Shown here one piece after another: positions 16,451-25,928 of a stretch of 64,000 bases of DNA. Position 1 is the first letter of the stretch, and every line of letters starts with the position of its first letter. The notes beneath the pieces were generated by a model. The model was not told where the DNA came from and searched no databases. It was given only the letters and a program-made list of their open reading frames with translations. The translations under genes were made by a program, and so were the position numbers. The stretch is from Paenibacillus_AR mesotrionivorans (GTDB lineage: Bacteria; Bacillota; Bacilli; Paenibacillales; NBRC-103111): the NCBI RefSeq assembly GCF_046098205.1, contig NZ_JBJURJ010000006.1:62001-126000 (forward strand), read 5' to 3'.

Positions 16451-18409
16451 TTATTTTTCTAATGATATCCTATCTATAGAGAATTCACTTACGTTCTCAA
16501 TATCTAGCCTAATTTCATTTATAAATTTTGAATTTACCCATCCACTTATTTGTCCCATTGGAAGGATGTATACTCCCTCAATAGAAACATCAAACAAAAG
16601 AGACATTTCTTCAGTGAACCCCGATCCATTATTCCAAAACAATTGCCCTTTTGCAATTTGATTTTCTTGGAGTTTAGTGAAAGTAATCAGTAAATAATCA
16701 TACATTGAAGTTGTATGCTGGGGAATTTCAAATGTAAAATGAGGATCCTGATTGTTTACTAAAAAATTGATACCTCTATCATTATTTTTATTCACAGTTA
16801 AACTGTTTAACTTCAGATCAGCTGAATTTGAAATGAGATTCTTCATTCCTTCAAAGTTTATAAAAGAAATTGATTTTTCACCCAAATTATATGGAATATT
16901 ATTTAAATTATGAACATCCAACATTCTTTTAAATTTTGGATCACTAAAATTCTTTGAACTAATCGAATCCTTCAGATGAGCAGTAATTATTTTATCCGGT
17001 ATATTATTGGATGAATTTAAAAGTGTATGGATGTTATAGGAAGATAATAAACAAATAAAGATTAATAAAATAGCTAATACTAACCTTTGGTATTGAATCA
17101 GCACTACTTTTGTAATAAATAAATATGTTAAAAAAACAATAGGAAGAATAGAAATATACAAATACCTGCCTATCATAACACTAATATTTGTCGAGTAAGT
17201 TCCAAGTACTAGCATAGCTATATTACACAAGAACACTATTGAAAAAAAAGTCTGTATTGAAAGAGACTTTCCATAAATAATATCTTGTATGCCTGAAAAA
17301 CACTTTGAAAAAGCATACATAAGTACCCAAAAGAAAAAGACCACTAAGGTTAAAGCGAAAAATAGGAATGGGTCTTTTCGTGGAATAACTTCTTGGGGAC
17401 TCCAATAGGTCATCAAGAAATCAGTTGTATACTGTAATATAGACCCAAGATTCAGATCTTGGGAAGGCAAAAGACCTCTCACGAATTCTACATGTAACTT
17501 TGTAGCTGTGAATGCATGGTATTGATGCAAGTTAAAAAGTATCCATGGAGCTAAAATTAAAATACATATGGTTGAAAAAATCACCATCATCTTTACCTTT
17601 TTCTTCAATGCGGTATCCATGGTTAAAAGATAAAGTAAAATCACCGCGGCGATAAAGATGGTTGTTAATTTTGTTATGATAACCATACCTGTCAAAACAC
17701 TAAAGCTAATAAGGTGTACAAATCGTTTATTAAAATGAAACTTAATCCAAAATGCAAAAATTCCAGTACACAACAAAACCGCCAAATGTTCATTACTTAT
17801 TGTGATCATTCGTGTGATTATTCCTGGTGACATAAAAAACAGAATGAGAATGCCGTAAAAAAGAGGTGCATTTTCTGAAACAACTTTTTGTTCAACTAAT
17901 TCCTTATAACTTTTAATGATTAGATAGATTGTTAGTCCAAAACATATAAGCCCTAACATTCTAATCATATAGAAGGAGACAGTTACATGACTAGAAAATA
18001 AGGCTATTACTGCAGCCATTAAATAATATAAAGGAGGATGGACTGCTTCATATTGAATTGTACCTGTAGGAGCATTAATGAGATTTGAAGTCTGAGAAAT
18101 ATAATCTAAATCTATTTTATCAAATAGTGTTGGAATATCCCGGTGTCTAACAATATGCATAATGTAATCAAAATGAGCATCCTCATCAACTGGTGAAAAC
18201 GATGGGATAAAAATAAAATATACACTTGCAATAAGCAATAAAAATATAATGATCATTTTCATGTCAGTTTTCATTAAACATTGAGTAATACCAAACAAAA
18301 AAATGGCTGATGCTAATATAAGATAATTAATGTTACTATCATATAAAGATAACAATAAATAAATAAAAATAAGGATAAAAGAAAAAGCCATCCAATATTT
18401 CCTGCTCAT
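16451..18409 (-). CDS. multi-pass membrane protein, DUF2142/GT-C-like
   Basis: A 652-residue protein with about 11-12 membrane helices to residue 480 and a C-terminal soluble domain of about 170 residues. The first large loop contains SPVDEDAHFDYIMHIV (Asp75-Glu76) and later YEAVHPPLYYLMAA, both typical of DUF2142 and related GT-C membrane proteins. The catalytic acid pair faces outside, so the protein probably transfers a lipid-linked sugar to an exported glycan or protein. Its ATG overlaps the preceding stop (ATGA), tying it to the WsaF-like gene. The substrate is not deducible. Confidence 0.75.
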   Translation of the reverse strand: MSRKYWMAFSFILIFIYLLLSLYDSNINYLILASAIFLFGITQCLMKTDMKMIIIFLLLIASVYFIFIPSFSPVDEDAHFDYIMHIVRHRDIPTLFDKIDLDYISQTSNLINAPTGTIQYEAVHPPLYYLMAAVIALFSSHVTVSFYMIRMLGLICFGLTIYLIIKSYKELVEQKVVSENAPLFYGILILFFMSPGIITRMITISNEHLAVLLCTGIFAFWIKFHFNKRFVHLISFSVLTGMVIITKLTTIFIAAVILLYLLTMDTALKKKVKMMVIFSTICILILAPWILFNLHQYHAFTATKLHVEFVRGLLPSQDLNLGSILQYTTDFLMTYWSPQEVIPRKDPFLFFALTLVVFFFWVLMYAFSKCFSGIQDIIYGKSLSIQTFFSIVFLCNIAMLVLGTYSTNISVMIGRYLYISILPIVFLTYLFITKVVLIQYQRLVLAILLIFICLLSSYNIHTLLNSSNNIPDKIITAHLKDSISSKNFSDPKFKRMLDVHNLNNIPYNLGEKSISFINFEGMKNLISNSADLKLNSLTVNKNNDRGINFLVNNQDPHFTFEIPQHTTSMYDYLLITFTKLQENQIAKGQLFWNNGSGFTEEMSLLFDVSIEGVYILPMGQISGWVNSKFINEIRLDIENVSEFSIDRISLEK

Positions 18410-19704
18410 TCCACGACTCCTTTTGGAAATAAATCTAAAGAATTTAAAAACAAGAACTGTGGCGAATTATTTAAATAATCATTCTGTTCAGAGTCACTGT
18501 GTTGAGATTCCAATTCATGATTTGCATCAAAGTCAATACAAAGCTTTGTTAACTCATCTGCTAAAGAATCCGGATCGTATTTTTGCATTGAATGAATATT
18601 CCTATGGTACACAGACAAATCTTTATTCTCGTAATTGTTGGTTAAAACATTCAACCCGAAGTAAGCCATCTCTAAAGGAGGATAACTTGGGTGAGGAGAG
18701 ATCATTAATGAGATGCCAAGAGCAGAAACCTTAAGCGTATTTGCATACTCATCTAAAGTCATCTTTCCCTTTGATAAAAGACTAATTCCATTTCCCAACT
18801 CTACTTCAGGGTGGGCCTCTCCAGCTGATATAAGTGTCCACTCCGAAGCTGTGGGGCATTTCCAAACCCACAACCTTAATGCCTCAACTATTAGGTTAAA
18901 CGCATTTCTCGGTACAGATGGTCTCCCATATATAAGAATCTGCTTGTTCTTCTTTAATTTATCTTTTTGTTCCAAGAGGATTTTTCTTAAATGATTATTT
19001 AGTTTTGGTTCAAAAAAATACTCCTCAGTAAAGGAAAAGTTATGATTGTGGAAATAATCACGAAGCAATGAGGAGTTAAATATTGCAATTTGCGGTCCTT
19101 CATAACGGTAAGTACTTTCAGCTAATGCATATTGGCTAGACCATTGATAAAACCCCGGTTCAAAATCTTGAATAAAATATATTACCTTATTAATATTTTG
19201 TTGGTACTGTTCGGCTTGCCAACCAGCTACCCTTTGTGCAGCATAGGCTGTCCACCATGACGTCGCCAAAAAAATATCCTCTTTACCTACAGGGATTGTT
19301 TTATTATATCGATCATTAAAAGGCACGATCAGCTTCATTTGATTTGGGTCTTCATCACATTGGCTAATAATGAAATCCTTAAACTTTTCTTTATCATAAT
19401 TAGTGGGTCCAGCATCAGTAAGGATAATTCGCATCTTGCATCCTTCAATGTTTTCAACTAATTCCTCGAAAAATTTGATAGCAGTTGAAATCCCCCCAAA
19501 TACATGCTCTAAATTTATTGAAGGAACTAACAAATTCAAACGCTTACCAGATAGCTGACTCATCCTTGGTGAAAAAGGAGTAATTTCTCCTATATGAGTG
19601 TTAATAACATTATTTATGACGGATTGTTTCGCTGTTGAATAAATTTTATTTAAAAGCGGATTTCTTTTGACTATCCGTCTAATTATTTGATAATAATCAC
19701 GCAT
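18406..19704 (-). CDS. WsaF-like rhamnosyltransferase (GT4 fold)
   Basis: A 432-residue GT-B enzyme resembling WsaF, the Geobacillus stearothermophilus rhamnosyltransferase of S-layer glycan synthesis. Recognisable parts are LNLLVPSINLEHVFGGISTA, LATSWWTAYAAQRV, YFIQDFEPGFYQWSSQYALA, IAIFNSSLLRDYF, ILIYGRPSVPRNAFNLIVEA and SLMISPHPSYPPLEMAYFG. The last contains the conserved acidic residue of the donor site. It is soluble and cytoplasmic. The dTDP-rhamnose it would need can come from the rml genes at 28.5-31.8 kb. TAGGAG precedes the ATG. Confidence 0.82.
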   Translation of the reverse strand: MRDYYQIIRRIVKRNPLLNKIYSTAKQSVINNVINTHIGEITPFSPRMSQLSGKRLNLLVPSINLEHVFGGISTAIKFFEELVENIEGCKMRIILTDAGPTNYDKEKFKDFIISQCDEDPNQMKLIVPFNDRYNKTIPVGKEDIFLATSWWTAYAAQRVAGWQAEQYQQNINKVIYFIQDFEPGFYQWSSQYALAESTYRYEGPQIAIFNSSLLRDYFHNHNFSFTEEYFFEPKLNNHLRKILLEQKDKLKKNKQILIYGRPSVPRNAFNLIVEALRLWVWKCPTASEWTLISAGEAHPEVELGNGISLLSKGKMTLDEYANTLKVSALGISLMISPHPSYPPLEMAYFGLNVLTNNYENKDLSVYHRNIHSMQKYDPDSLADELTKLCIDFDANHELESQHSDSEQNDYLNNSPQFLFLNSLDLFPKGVVE

Positions 19705-19715
19705 ATTTATTACTC

Positions 19716-21530
19716 CTATTTTTGTATTGGAATTACTGAAGAGAGCGAAAGATTTGCATTAAAAAATGGATCTCCCTCTTCGCGATATGGGCTATAATAT
19801 TTTTCCGACATAATAAAATCAATCTCAGGAATAAAGCTTGTTCTGGTTTTCGATTCCAAATGATAAAGTTTAACATGAGGATCATAAATATTATTTAAGC
19901 CATTTTTTATTGCCCTCAAGCTTAATTCTACATCACTTCCGCATATAATAAATTCTTCATTAAAGCCACCAATTTTGTCGATCGTTTTCCTAGATACGGC
20001 TAAACATGCACCAGTTGAAGCAGCAACATTTCGGGTGAGCATAGGGGAAACAAAGGGAGAACCAAAATGAACTGGCCTCATCCCCTTAAATATATGATCA
20101 GCCCATCCCCCCATCCCCATTACCACACCAGCATGCTGAATCGTATTATCTTCAAACAGCAATAAACCACCTACCGTACCCACATCGTCTCTCAAGGCCT
20201 TTTCAGACATTCTTTGCATCCAATCGCTGCTTAATATAACCGTATCGTTATTTAAGAAAATAAACACATTGCCGCGGGACTCTCTGATACCATGATTATT
20301 TAATTTAGACCAATTAAATTCATAATGAGCTTGAATTACACGAATATTTGCATATTCGCCTTGTATTTTTGCAAACCAATTCTTTGATTCTAATCTTTCA
20401 GAATTATTATCAAGAATGAGAATTTCGTAATCGTTTCCCTCAGTTACAGATAGTATGCTTTCAATGCACGGCTCGAGCAACTCGAGTTTGTCCTTAGTGG
20501 GAATGATTATGCTTGTGAAAGGAGCCTCATCTTCAATTTTATAACGTGCATCATAAACAAAATGAAATTCGTCTTCAACCGCCCATGCCTTTCCTTTACC
20601 GAATACACGGACTAGATGTTCATTAAGGGCCTTTAGGCCCGCCTCATGTGCGTAAGGTTTAGAATCTGGGTTACTGGCGGTAGATGTCTCTATCTCTCTC
20701 CAAGAGTACAAAACTTTAGGTATATGATGAATAAGGATTGCTTCTTCACTCATTCTTAAAGCTAAATCAAAGTCTTGTGCTCCTTCATAACCTAAACGAA
20801 ACCGGCCCACTTTTTCAAACAATTTCCTTTTAAAAGCAAAAATATGCCCAATATACATTTGTGAGCGCAATAAGTCAGGTGACCAATCCGGCTTAAAAAA
20901 CGGAAATCTATGATTTCCATTTAAGTCAATCTTATCCTCATCTGAATATATAAAATCCGCACTGGTTTGGTTAATAGCTTTTACAATTTCATAAAGCGCA
21001 TTAATATGCAATTCATCATCATTATCTAAAAGAACAATATATTCTCCTTTCGCAATAGAAACTGCTTCATTTGAAGCTCCTGAGATGCCTTGGTTATTAG
21101 TAAGAAATTTCACTTTTACCCTTATATCATTAATTCCCAATAAATACCCTTTTATTTCTTGCTTTGTCGAGGCATCATCGACAATGCAAAGCTCCCAATT
21201 ATAGTATGTTTGAGAAAAAACAGATTGAATAGCTAAACTCAACCACTTAATCTCAACATTATAAACAGGCATAATAATAGATATCAATGGTTTTTCAGAG
21301 AATGCACTTATTTCTTTTTCAATATCAGTATAATTAAGACTTCTACTATTTTCTGGAGGATTATATGTTTGATTAGAATAGAGAGCCCCTATCATTTTTT
21401 CTTTGAACTTTACAAAACCATTTTTCTTAATTTCATTTAGACCTTTTTTAATAAAATCTGGTTTTTTCCAAATGAGCTTTAAAAGGTGAATTGCTTTCCT
21501 TATATGACCAAATATCCTGCCAGCTTTCAA
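19716..21530 (-). CDS. tandem GT2 glycosyltransferase
   Basis: A 604-residue protein with two GT2 domains. The first (about 80-310) has PLISIIMPVYNVE and VLLDNDDELH. The second (about 335-575) has FTSIIIPTKDKLELLEPCIE, EILILDNNSE, FLNNDTVI and the ICGSDVELSLRAIKNGL acidic pair. Two-domain GT2 proteins of this kind build repeating rhamnan or related polymers, as the C-terminal part of WsaE does. The start is a TTG with GGAG nine bases upstream. The adjacent methyltransferase is a separate gene here, whereas in WsaE the methyltransferase and two transferase domains are fused. Confidence 0.85.
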   Translation of the reverse strand: MKAGRIFGHIRKAIHLLKLIWKKPDFIKKGLNEIKKNGFVKFKEKMIGALYSNQTYNPPENSRSLNYTDIEKEISAFSEKPLISIIMPVYNVEIKWLSLAIQSVFSQTYYNWELCIVDDASTKQEIKGYLLGINDIRVKVKFLTNNQGISGASNEAVSIAKGEYIVLLDNDDELHINALYEIVKAINQTSADFIYSDEDKIDLNGNHRFPFFKPDWSPDLLRSQMYIGHIFAFKRKLFEKVGRFRLGYEGAQDFDLALRMSEEAILIHHIPKVLYSWREIETSTASNPDSKPYAHEAGLKALNEHLVRVFGKGKAWAVEDEFHFVYDARYKIEDEAPFTSIIIPTKDKLELLEPCIESILSVTEGNDYEILILDNNSERLESKNWFAKIQGEYANIRVIQAHYEFNWSKLNNHGIRESRGNVFIFLNNDTVILSSDWMQRMSEKALRDDVGTVGGLLLFEDNTIQHAGVVMGMGGWADHIFKGMRPVHFGSPFVSPMLTRNVAASTGACLAVSRKTIDKIGGFNEEFIICGSDVELSLRAIKNGLNNIYDPHVKLYHLESKTRTSFIPEIDFIMSEKYYSPYREEGDPFFNANLSLSSVIPIQK

Positions 21531-21545
21531 AGAATCATCACTCCA

Positions 21546-23186
21546 TCATGATTTTCTAAATACTTTTTTTAGGAACCTTATAATGCGCCATGATCTTGAG
21601 GTATGAATACTATTTATTTCTTCCAGTGCTATTTTTAATTCTTTTTCAAATTTTTCATATTCTGATTTTTTCCATTCATTTTCCAATCTCAAATTCCCAG
21701 TTTCGTGAATTAACTCACTATTTTCTTGCACTAATTTATCAATCCTTGTCTTACACGCATCAAATTCTAAATTTACTTTAGTGATGTTTTCTACTAATTC
21801 AATATTGTTTTGCTTAATATCCGTTATTTCTGCTTTCAAGGCACTCATTATATTCGCTTTATTTTCAATATCACTTTTCGCCTCTTGGAGTTGCTCTTGC
21901 GTCCAAGTTAAGATAGATTTTACTTCATAAATTAACATTCTGAAATCAAGTGAGTAGCAAACAACATCAAATTGTATTTCATTTATTTGAGAATTACTAA
22001 AAGTAATAATACAATTGGGGTCATCATGTTCGAACAACATTAAGTTCATCCAAACGAAACTATAATTTCCCGATTGTTTCTGACACTCCACAGGCTCACC
22101 GTTATTATTAATAGCTTTTATATTTGTTATTTTATAGGCACCTGCGAAATCGGATGGGTCAATTCGTACTGAATTAATTGATCCAATTAATTCAGGGACT
22201 TTTATGGAACAATGACGGTAAATATCTTCTTTGTTAAAGTCCAAAGTTAAGCTATTGTTTTCTGAATACTCTCCATTCTGTCCAAAAAAAATCTGAATTC
22301 GATCTTTTGGGACATCTGCAATAGATACCTGATTTTTTAATAAAATAAACACCGTGGCCAACTGATGAAAGAATGAAACCATATCGTCAAATTGAGTTAT
22401 ATCTAAAGACTGCAAACTTTTTGTATTGGCCTTGGTTACATACTTTCTCAGGTTACTATTATCTTTTTCAATAATAAATATTTTTCTGTATGAATCCTCT
22501 ACTGGAGTGTAATCTATTGTAAATAAGTGCTGGTTATAATAATCGTCCAAATTTTGGCGGTACTCAATTAATGAAGGATGAATAATAGAGATAAAGTGTA
22601 AGCCCATTAACTTTTCCCATATGCGAATATCACCGTGACTTAATACGTTGTAATTCATATTATTTTTTTTCAAATACTCTTCGAGATCACTCTGCAAGGG
22701 CAGGCCATATTCTTTATGTTCCCATAACCACGTATAATTTTGATTAAACAGTGTTCTAAATAGCGAGTTTAACCGTTTTTCGGCTTGAACCACTTTTAAT
22801 GTTTGAAACGGGGCAGAAATGATAAATCCCTTTGCGCTAACTCTATAAAGCTCATCAATAAAGCTGTTTCTTCTCTCAGGGGGAATGTGCTCGAATACAT
22901 CGAGAGCAATAATGATATCAAAAGCTTCGTCTTCAAAGTTCATTTCAGTAGCATCCCCTAGGACGTACTTGGGGTTATTTAGCAACTCTTCCGGAAGCTG
23001 TATATCCAAATACTTAATGTCATCATTAGGTAAAAAATACTCAAGATTCTGATGCTCATTTGCACCTACCTCTAATATCCGAAAAGATTCACCTGGATGT
23101 TGACGAGCATTATTAATTATTTCAGCGGCGTTATTATATCGCTGGTATTGGTCAAAAGGAACAGTCCTCATCTTTGCACTTCCCAT
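21546..23186 (-). CDS. SAM methyltransferase with C-terminal coiled coil
   Basis: A 546-residue protein. Residues about 20-180 form a class I SAM methyltransferase: motif I ILEVGANEH (37-45), acidic strand YLDIQ, and IIIALDVFEHIPP (91-103). Residues about 250-420 look like a strand-rich domain. Residues about 430-535 are a long heptad coiled coil, ending in the basic SRSWRIIRFLKKVFRK, which could bind the membrane. This layout recalls chain-terminating enzymes such as WbdD, in which a coiled coil sets glycan length. Starts at 23186 (GGAG) or at 23171 (ATGA overlap with the ABC gene) are both possible. Confidence 0.8.
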   Translation of the reverse strand: MGSAKMRTVPFDQYQRYNNAAEIINNARQHPGESFRILEVGANEHQNLEYFLPNDDIKYLDIQLPEELLNNPKYVLGDATEMNFEDEAFDIIIALDVFEHIPPERRNSFIDELYRVSAKGFIISAPFQTLKVVQAEKRLNSLFRTLFNQNYTWLWEHKEYGLPLQSDLEEYLKKNNMNYNVLSHGDIRIWEKLMGLHFISIIHPSLIEYRQNLDDYYNQHLFTIDYTPVEDSYRKIFIIEKDNSNLRKYVTKANTKSLQSLDITQFDDMVSFFHQLATVFILLKNQVSIADVPKDRIQIFFGQNGEYSENNSLTLDFNKEDIYRHCSIKVPELIGSINSVRIDPSDFAGAYKITNIKAINNNGEPVECQKQSGNYSFVWMNLMLFEHDDPNCIITFSNSQINEIQFDVVCYSLDFRMLIYEVKSILTWTQEQLQEAKSDIENKANIMSALKAEITDIKQNNIELVENITKVNLEFDACKTRIDKLVQENSELIHETGNLRLENEWKKSEYEKFEKELKIALEEINSIHTSRSWRIIRFLKKVFRKS

Positions 23187-24379
23187 CTATGCTCCATATA
23201 TACTAAACCCTCAGAAAAGTAATTATTAGTTACTGTGAATCGGGCAGCTTCCTGTTTATAATTTAAACACACCAAACCCTCATTATTAAATGCGCCTACA
23301 TCAATACAATATGTTCCGCCAAGAAGGTATAGCTTCGGAATAATATATTTCACCACATGTCGTCCTCGTTGCCGCGGAACTTGCACCTTCTCCAGATATG
23401 TGTTGGGTCCAAAGATGTACTCCCTATCAGGTGTATAAATAGCTACACCAATAAGAAAATCATCTATCTTCTCTTCATAAATATCATATACTACATCTAC
23501 CTCGAGTGCATCGAATGTTTTAAAGTTGCCTTTATTTAAAGTTACATTTTGGACACTCGCCAGCAGATCACAATTTTCCGGGATTTCAAAGCCAACTTCA
23601 GGCGCTTCAGCAATTGGGGAAGACAACCCTTCGTCTTTCAAAAAAGTATCATATTTCATATAATCTTCATACAAATCAACAACCTCGCTAGCTTCCCCAT
23701 CGGCCACCAACTGACCGTCCTTTAACCATACGGCTCTATTACAAAAACGTTTTACTTGCTCCGTGGCATGTGAGACGAACAGAATAGTAGTTCCTTTCGC
23801 CTTCAATTCCTTCATTTTATCAATGCATTTGGTTTGAAATCGTATATCCCCAACAGCAAGTGCCTCATCTACGATAAGAATATCAGGATCTACATTTATG
23901 GATACAGCAAAGGCGAGTCTAGCAAACATGCCGCTGGAATATACTTTCACAGGCTGCTCAATAAAATCACCGATATCAGCAAAATCTATAATTGCACTCA
24001 TTCTTTCATTTATTTGTTCACGAGAATAACCCATCATTAATCCATTTAAATATATGTTTTCTCGGCCTGTATATTCCGGATTAAATCCTGCTCCCAGTTC
24101 AAGAATCGCGGATATTTTCCCATTTACCTTTAAACTACCGCTTGATGGAGATAACACACCCGTAATCAACTTGAGTAAGGTTGATTTCCCCGAGCCATTT
24201 TTCCCGAGTATGCCTAACGCTTCTCCTTTCATAACAGATAAACTTATATTATTTAGTGCATTAAAATCATGGTGGTATTTCTTTTTTGACAAGGAGAGGG
24301 CTTCTTTCAACCTATCCAGCGGCTTCGAATATAACTTATATGTTTTACTAATACTCCCTAATTCAATCATTGCACTCAT
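23168..24379 (-). CDS. wzt: Wzt-type ABC transporter ATPase with C-terminal glycan-binding domain
   Basis: A 403-residue ATPase of the polysaccharide/teichoic acid exporter class. It has Walker A GKNGSGKST (59-67), the family's signature SSGM at 148-151 (in place of LSGGQ), Walker B ILIVDEALA (167-175) and switch His204. Residues about 245-403 form a separate C-terminal domain with strands like the carbohydrate-binding domain of O9a Wzt, which recognises the capped end of the polymer. It sits between the permease gene (13 bases away) and the methyltransferase gene it overlaps, consistent with export of a capped chain. Confidence 0.92.
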   Translation of the reverse strand: MSAMIELGSISKTYKLYSKPLDRLKEALSLSKKKYHHDFNALNNISLSVMKGEALGILGKNGSGKSTLLKLITGVLSPSSGSLKVNGKISAILELGAGFNPEYTGRENIYLNGLMMGYSREQINERMSAIIDFADIGDFIEQPVKVYSSGMFARLAFAVSINVDPDILIVDEALAVGDIRFQTKCIDKMKELKAKGTTILFVSHATEQVKRFCNRAVWLKDGQLVADGEASEVVDLYEDYMKYDTFLKDEGLSSPIAEAPEVGFEIPENCDLLASVQNVTLNKGNFKTFDALEVDVVYDIYEEKIDDFLIGVAIYTPDREYIFGPNTYLEKVQVPRQRGRHVVKYIIPKLYLLGGTYCIDVGAFNNEGLVCLNYKQEAARFTVTNNYFSEGLVYMEHRWEVQR

Positions 24380-24392
24380 TCAGTAGTCACTC

Positions 24393-25757
24393 CTATAGGA
24401 CATCTGCAAAGTGCGGCTTTAGTTTTCTAAAAATCACAACACCAGCAGTCAGTATGGTCAAACAAGCAAACCAGAAATATAAAGTTTCTATAGGTCTTTG
24501 ATAAAATAAAATGTGATCAATAAATGAATCCCTGTACCCTTGGACAATGTAATACATCGGGTTTCCTTGGAACAAAAAACGCCACTTATCAGATAATATA
24601 GAGAGGGGCCAACCAATAGGAGTAAACCAAAAACCTATCTGCAGAATAATCGCAATTATTTGATTGAGATCTTTGAAAAATAGAACAACAGCCGAAGTAA
24701 AATAACTTAATGAGACGACCAGTATAAACATGCAAAAAAGATAGTATAACACCTGAAAATTATATAATGAAGGATAATATCCATACAACGAATATACTAT
24801 TAAGATAAAACCAAGGAAAAAAATTTGTACAAACAAAACTGATACAATTTTAACAACCGGTAAAAGCTCAATTTGGAATACTACTTTCTTAACTAAATAA
24901 CCATACTCTGATAATGCATTGGTTGCACCAGAAAAAGCATCAGCAAAGAAGAACCATGGCACAATGCCTGCTATAAACCATAAAATGAAAGGGACTTCCG
25001 AGACGTTACCGCTACGTAAGCCAATCTGAAATACAAACCAGTAAGTAATTACAGTCAAAATAGGTTGGATAAATCCCCAGGTGACACCCAAATAAGAGGA
25101 TGCATATTTTGTCTTGAAGTCGTTTCGGGCTAGACTTAATATCAATTGACGACCGGTGAATAGAATTCTTGATAGCTTGACAGTTATCTTTAAATATTTG
25201 AGAATAATAGAAGAAATAAAACATATGAACAAGACTATGATAATATCTCCAATTAGGTCTTTAGTGGATACTGTATTGAATGAATCCAAAATATAGGGGC
25301 CGATATTAACTAAAAAAAAAGGATCCTCCCCCTCTGTAAATAGTTCATATGAGTTTTCTTTGGTAAATGATAATTGCATTTGGTTTAAGGTTACCTCAAG
25401 CTGGTTTAGTGGAATCTTTACCTTAACATTCCCGGACACTTGGAAATCAACAAATTTAATTGAAGCTGGTTTAGTTCCAACGTCAACTCGAACTAGTTGT
25501 GTTTTTTGCGGCAAATCAAATACCAATTCTTCCCATTCTCCCACCTTACTGTAAAGAACGCTAATGGATCTTTCTTCCGCCCATTGTTGACCATCCGCAG
25601 CATAAAAAACCTGGTACTGATCGGACATCCCTGATTGTACTTGAAAGGATAGCTGCACAGTTTTGCCTTGTCTCTCATGATGATAAAAAATAAAAAAGGC
25701 CGAAAATCCAATGGTCAGAATTAAAACTCCAAATATAATTTTCTTCAAAAATTTCAC
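24393..25757 (-). CDS. wzm: ABC-2 type glycan exporter permease with extra N-terminal domain
   Basis: A 454-residue permease. The C-terminal 250 residues are an ordinary Wzm/TagG protein (ABC-2 family): NDFKTKYASSYLGVTWGFIQ, WFIAGIVPWFFFADAF and PIGWPLSILSDKWR. Unusually, about 200 residues precede it: one membrane helix (about 6-26), a strand-rich stretch outside the membrane (about 30-160) and a second helix (about 170-190). Typical Wzm proteins are about 260 residues. The GTG at 25757 has GGGAG upstream; an ATG at 25799 lacks a site. The addition may contact the emerging glycan (inference). Confidence 0.87.
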   Translation of the reverse strand: MKFLKKIIFGVLILTIGFSAFFIFYHHERQGKTVQLSFQVQSGMSDQYQVFYAADGQQWAEERSISVLYSKVGEWEELVFDLPQKTQLVRVDVGTKPASIKFVDFQVSGNVKVKIPLNQLEVTLNQMQLSFTKENSYELFTEGEDPFFLVNIGPYILDSFNTVSTKDLIGDIIIVLFICFISSIILKYLKITVKLSRILFTGRQLILSLARNDFKTKYASSYLGVTWGFIQPILTVITYWFVFQIGLRSGNVSEVPFILWFIAGIVPWFFFADAFSGATNALSEYGYLVKKVVFQIELLPVVKIVSVLFVQIFFLGFILIVYSLYGYYPSLYNFQVLYYLFCMFILVVSLSYFTSAVVLFFKDLNQIIAIILQIGFWFTPIGWPLSILSDKWRFLFQGNPMYYIVQGYRDSFIDHILFYQRPIETLYFWFACLTILTAGVVIFRKLKPHFADVL

Positions 25758-25928
25758 AATAACTTCTCCCGCTATATGGAATTTTCGGTACATAATCAAG
25801 TAATATAAGGAAATGGAAGGATTTTATTTACCAAATAAGTATACGAGAAAATATGATCATTGTCGATAAACCGATAATTTGAGAAACTGCATTTGTTCTC
25901 ACCAAACCAGAATGAAGGAGCTTTTCTT

